Shown here piece after piece: positions 60,526-64,000 of a DNA stretch of 64,000 nucleotides. A program made the position numbers and the translations under genes. The DNA comes from Gammaproteobacteria bacterium (GTDB lineage: Bacteria > Pseudomonadota > Gammaproteobacteria > JASBUN01). Below the pieces are notes generated by a model that did no database searches, had not been told where the DNA came from, and saw nothing but the letters and a program-made list of their open reading frames with translations. The stretch's first letter is position 1. Every line of letters begins with the position of its first letter. The DNA is taken from positions 102,396 through 166,395 of the forward strand of contig JASBUN010000022.1 of NCBI GenBank assembly GCA_030147845.1, given 5' to 3'.

Positions 60526-62213
60526 CACTTGACCTCCCGGGGCATGATCGCCGCGGCAAGCCGGCCCTGAGTTAGTATCAGTTTGCGGTCTGCAATGTTC
60601 TGAAAACCGAGTTTATCGGAAATCAGTACGATGGTCGTGCTGCCTTTGAGACGCGCAAGTAAATTTGTAAGGCGTATTTCTGTACTGGCGTCGATGTTTT
60701 GTACGGCATCGTCGAATATCACTAGACGCGGGTTTCGTACCAGCGCGCGTACGATGGATATCTGTTGCCGTACGCCAATCGGCAAACTCGTATCGCCGAA
60801 CTCGACTACCGTGTCATAGCCCTCGGGAAGGCGTGACACCACCTCGTCCAAACCGATTTGCCGCGACAGCTCAAAAGCATGAGTCCAGAGTGTTTGATCA
60901 CCCAATGTCAGCACGGAAGTTAGGTCGCCGCCGGGAACTTCGACGTTGTTGGATAGATATGCCGTATGCGCTCGTATCCGGGTTGCCGTTTCGGGTGTAA
61001 CCGCAATTCCACCGATTTCAACTCGCCCATCAGACGAAAACATTCCGATCATCGACTGTGCCAACAACGTTTTTCCACAACCCCGATCACCCGAAATTGA
61101 CAAAATCTCGCCACCGGCGAGTGTCAGATCAAGCCCGTCGATCACGTACGCACTGGATTGAGCATGTTTGACCCGTAGCTGCGAGATATTAATGTCGGGA
61201 GCATTCGTCCAGATATCGTGCGCCGCGGAGGTCGTCAGCGATTCCTGCTCGTTGTGAACGATAGGATGCAACGTCTCATTCATCGTGCCCAACTGCGCCT
61301 GCTGCAAAATGAGACGGTATATCGTTTGTAAGGGCTCGAGCGCTCTGCCTGCCAGTAGCGTGCAAGCGGCCAAGCTACCGAGCGATAAGTGTCCATCCAG
61401 CGCCAGCAGCGTGCCGATAACAATGACGGCAGCCACCGCAAGATTCGAAAACAGGCCGTATAGATCACGTCCAATTGCGTTGACGAACAGCCTGTCGCGT
61501 GCAGCCGTAGAGCGCCGCGCTTGATGGTCGATAAAGCCGCCGACTAGAGGTAGTTCTACCGCCATCGATTTCGCGCTATGAATATTATTGAGCACTTCCC
61601 CGAAATAATGCTGGCGCTCATCATTACTGCTGCTAAATGTCTTCGTCACCTTGGCCATGCTGCGGGCTAGCAATAACGTCGCGGCAAAAAATAAGCCGGC
61701 TAACGCGACCGGTATCAGCGCCAGCCAGCCGCCAATAGATGTGATTAGCGTAAGAAATAATATGCCGAATGGTAAATCGACCCAGCTTTGCAGCCGCAGC
61801 AATTTGACATTGCTGATCAAGTCCCCGCTATTGAGTCCTGAGACAACACGCGAGAGAGGCACGCCGCGCCGCGCTGGAAAGCGTCCCGACAGTAAACGCT
61901 GCATGACGTGGTCGCGCGTGCGATCTTCGTATTTGGCGTTTACGCGAGCAATGATGCCGATACGAGCGAGACGAAGCGCTAGATTGATTGCCACCGCGAC
62001 GGTGGTGGCCGTCAACAGCGCAGCCAAGGAAGTGGTGGTACCGTTTGGAATAACCCGATCGTAAATTAACAGTATGGCCAGCGGAACGGAGAGCTCGAGA
62101 ATGTTAATGATTGTTGAGGAAACGACAATCGCGGTGGCCGCGCTTAAGCCGGTTTTGACTGGTGCGGTTTCAAGTGTCGCGTAATCCGCTGGGTTGTTGA
62201 GTTGTCCATTCAT
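60525..62213 (-). CDS. type I secretion ABC transporter, first half-transporter (PrtD-like) with degenerate catalytic motifs
   Basis: A 562-residue half-transporter with six predicted spans (about residues 25-310) and an ATPase domain but no C39-like domain. Walker A (GDRGCGKT) is intact. The catalytic glutamate after Walker B is aspartate (LVIFDDAVQN), the H-loop histidine is missing (VLISDKLGF), the Q-loop glutamine is missing (AYLSNNVEV) and the signature is only partly kept (LPIGVRQQ). AGGA precedes ATG 62213. It is first in the operon, divergent from the adhesin gene. On its own it would be a poor ATPase, so pairing with the downstream half-transporter is likely. Confidence 0.88.
   Translation of the reverse strand: MNGQLNNPADYATLETAPVKTGLSAATAIVVSSTIINILELSVPLAILLIYDRVIPNGTTTSLAALLTATTVAVAINLALRLARIGIIARVNAKYEDRTRDHVMQRLLSGRFPARRGVPLSRVVSGLNSGDLISNVKLLRLQSWVDLPFGILFLTLITSIGGWLALIPVALAGLFFAATLLLARSMAKVTKTFSSSNDERQHYFGEVLNNIHSAKSMAVELPLVGGFIDHQARRSTAARDRLFVNAIGRDLYGLFSNLAVAAVIVIGTLLALDGHLSLGSLAACTLLAGRALEPLQTIYRLILQQAQLGTMNETLHPIVHNEQESLTTSAAHDIWTNAPDINISQLRVKHAQSSAYVIDGLDLTLAGGEILSISGDRGCGKTLLAQSMIGMFSSDGRVEIGGIAVTPETATRIRAHTAYLSNNVEVPGGDLTSVLTLGDQTLWTHAFELSRQIGLDEVVSRLPEGYDTVVEFGDTSLPIGVRQQISIVRALVRNPRLVIFDDAVQNIDASTEIRLTNLLARLKGSTTIVLISDKLGFQNIADRKLILTQGRLAAAIMPREVK

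Positions 62214-64000
<1,787 letters not shown>

Overview
The window looks like a chromosomal segment from a gammaproteobacterium. The + strand backbone follows the gene order hrcA-grpE-dnaK-dnaJ ... dapB ... carA-carB-greA ... yhbY/rlmE-ftsH-folP-glmM-tpiA-secG-tRNA-Leu-nuoA-N, which is typical of that class. I cannot name the genus. A cobalamin riboswitch, a DsrE-like lipoprotein under a sigma-54 type promoter, two complex I-type clusters and a type I secreted adhesin would fit an environmental, possibly sulfur-metabolising lineage, but that is inference.

Layout. 1-5.5 kb: heat-shock genes hrcA, grpE, dnaK and dnaJ, with a perfect CIRCE operator overlapping the hrcA promoter. 5.6-13.4 kb: nrdB and nrdA (class Ia ribonucleotide reductase, - strand) behind a complete cobalamin riboswitch, then metR and metE (B12-independent methionine synthase), divergent across an array of TCATGA palindromes. 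13.4-14.3 kb: dapB. 14.3-23.0 kb (- strand): an unusual complex I-like operon with nuoA, H, J, K, L, M and N homologues plus one fused protein. That protein is NuoB-like, then a heavy-metal-binding domain with a His/Asp/Met-rich stretch, then NuoD-like. All N2-cluster cysteines are missing, and so are NuoC, E, F, G and I. This is the strongest candidate for an undescribed system in the window. 23.0-36.1 kb: carAB with a terminator-like hairpin in the carA leader, greA, a DUF4149 membrane protein, yhbY, rlmE, ftsH, folP, glmM, tpiA, secG and tRNA-Leu(GAG). 36.5-51.1 kb: a complete conventional 14-gene nuoA-N operon with all expected cofactor ligands. 51.3-55.4 kb: a membrane histidine kinase and NtrC-family regulator, followed by a -24/-12 promoter driving a DsrE-like lipoprotein. 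55.4-55.6 kb: initiator tRNA-Met with its own promoter and terminator. 55.7-57 kb: one small secreted protein of unknown function and a gene-poor stretch. 57.0-62.2 kb (- strand): a type I secretion operon of two ABC half-transporters and an HlyD-type adaptor. 62.8-64.0 kb (+ strand): the 5' end of a large repetitive adhesin with a (Gly-Thr)24 linker and near-identical 327-bp repeats, running off the window.

How the parts work together. The riboswitch should lower NrdAB synthesis when B12 is plentiful, and MetE is likewise the B12-free alternative, so this locus looks like a B12-shortage module. The conventional nuo operon encodes NADH:quinone oxidoreductase. The second operon keeps most ion-channel residues of a complex I membrane arm but has no visible electron path, so its energy source or output is unknown. 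The kinase, regulator and sigma-54 promoter probably form one signalling unit, and the type I transporter probably exports the divergent adhesin.
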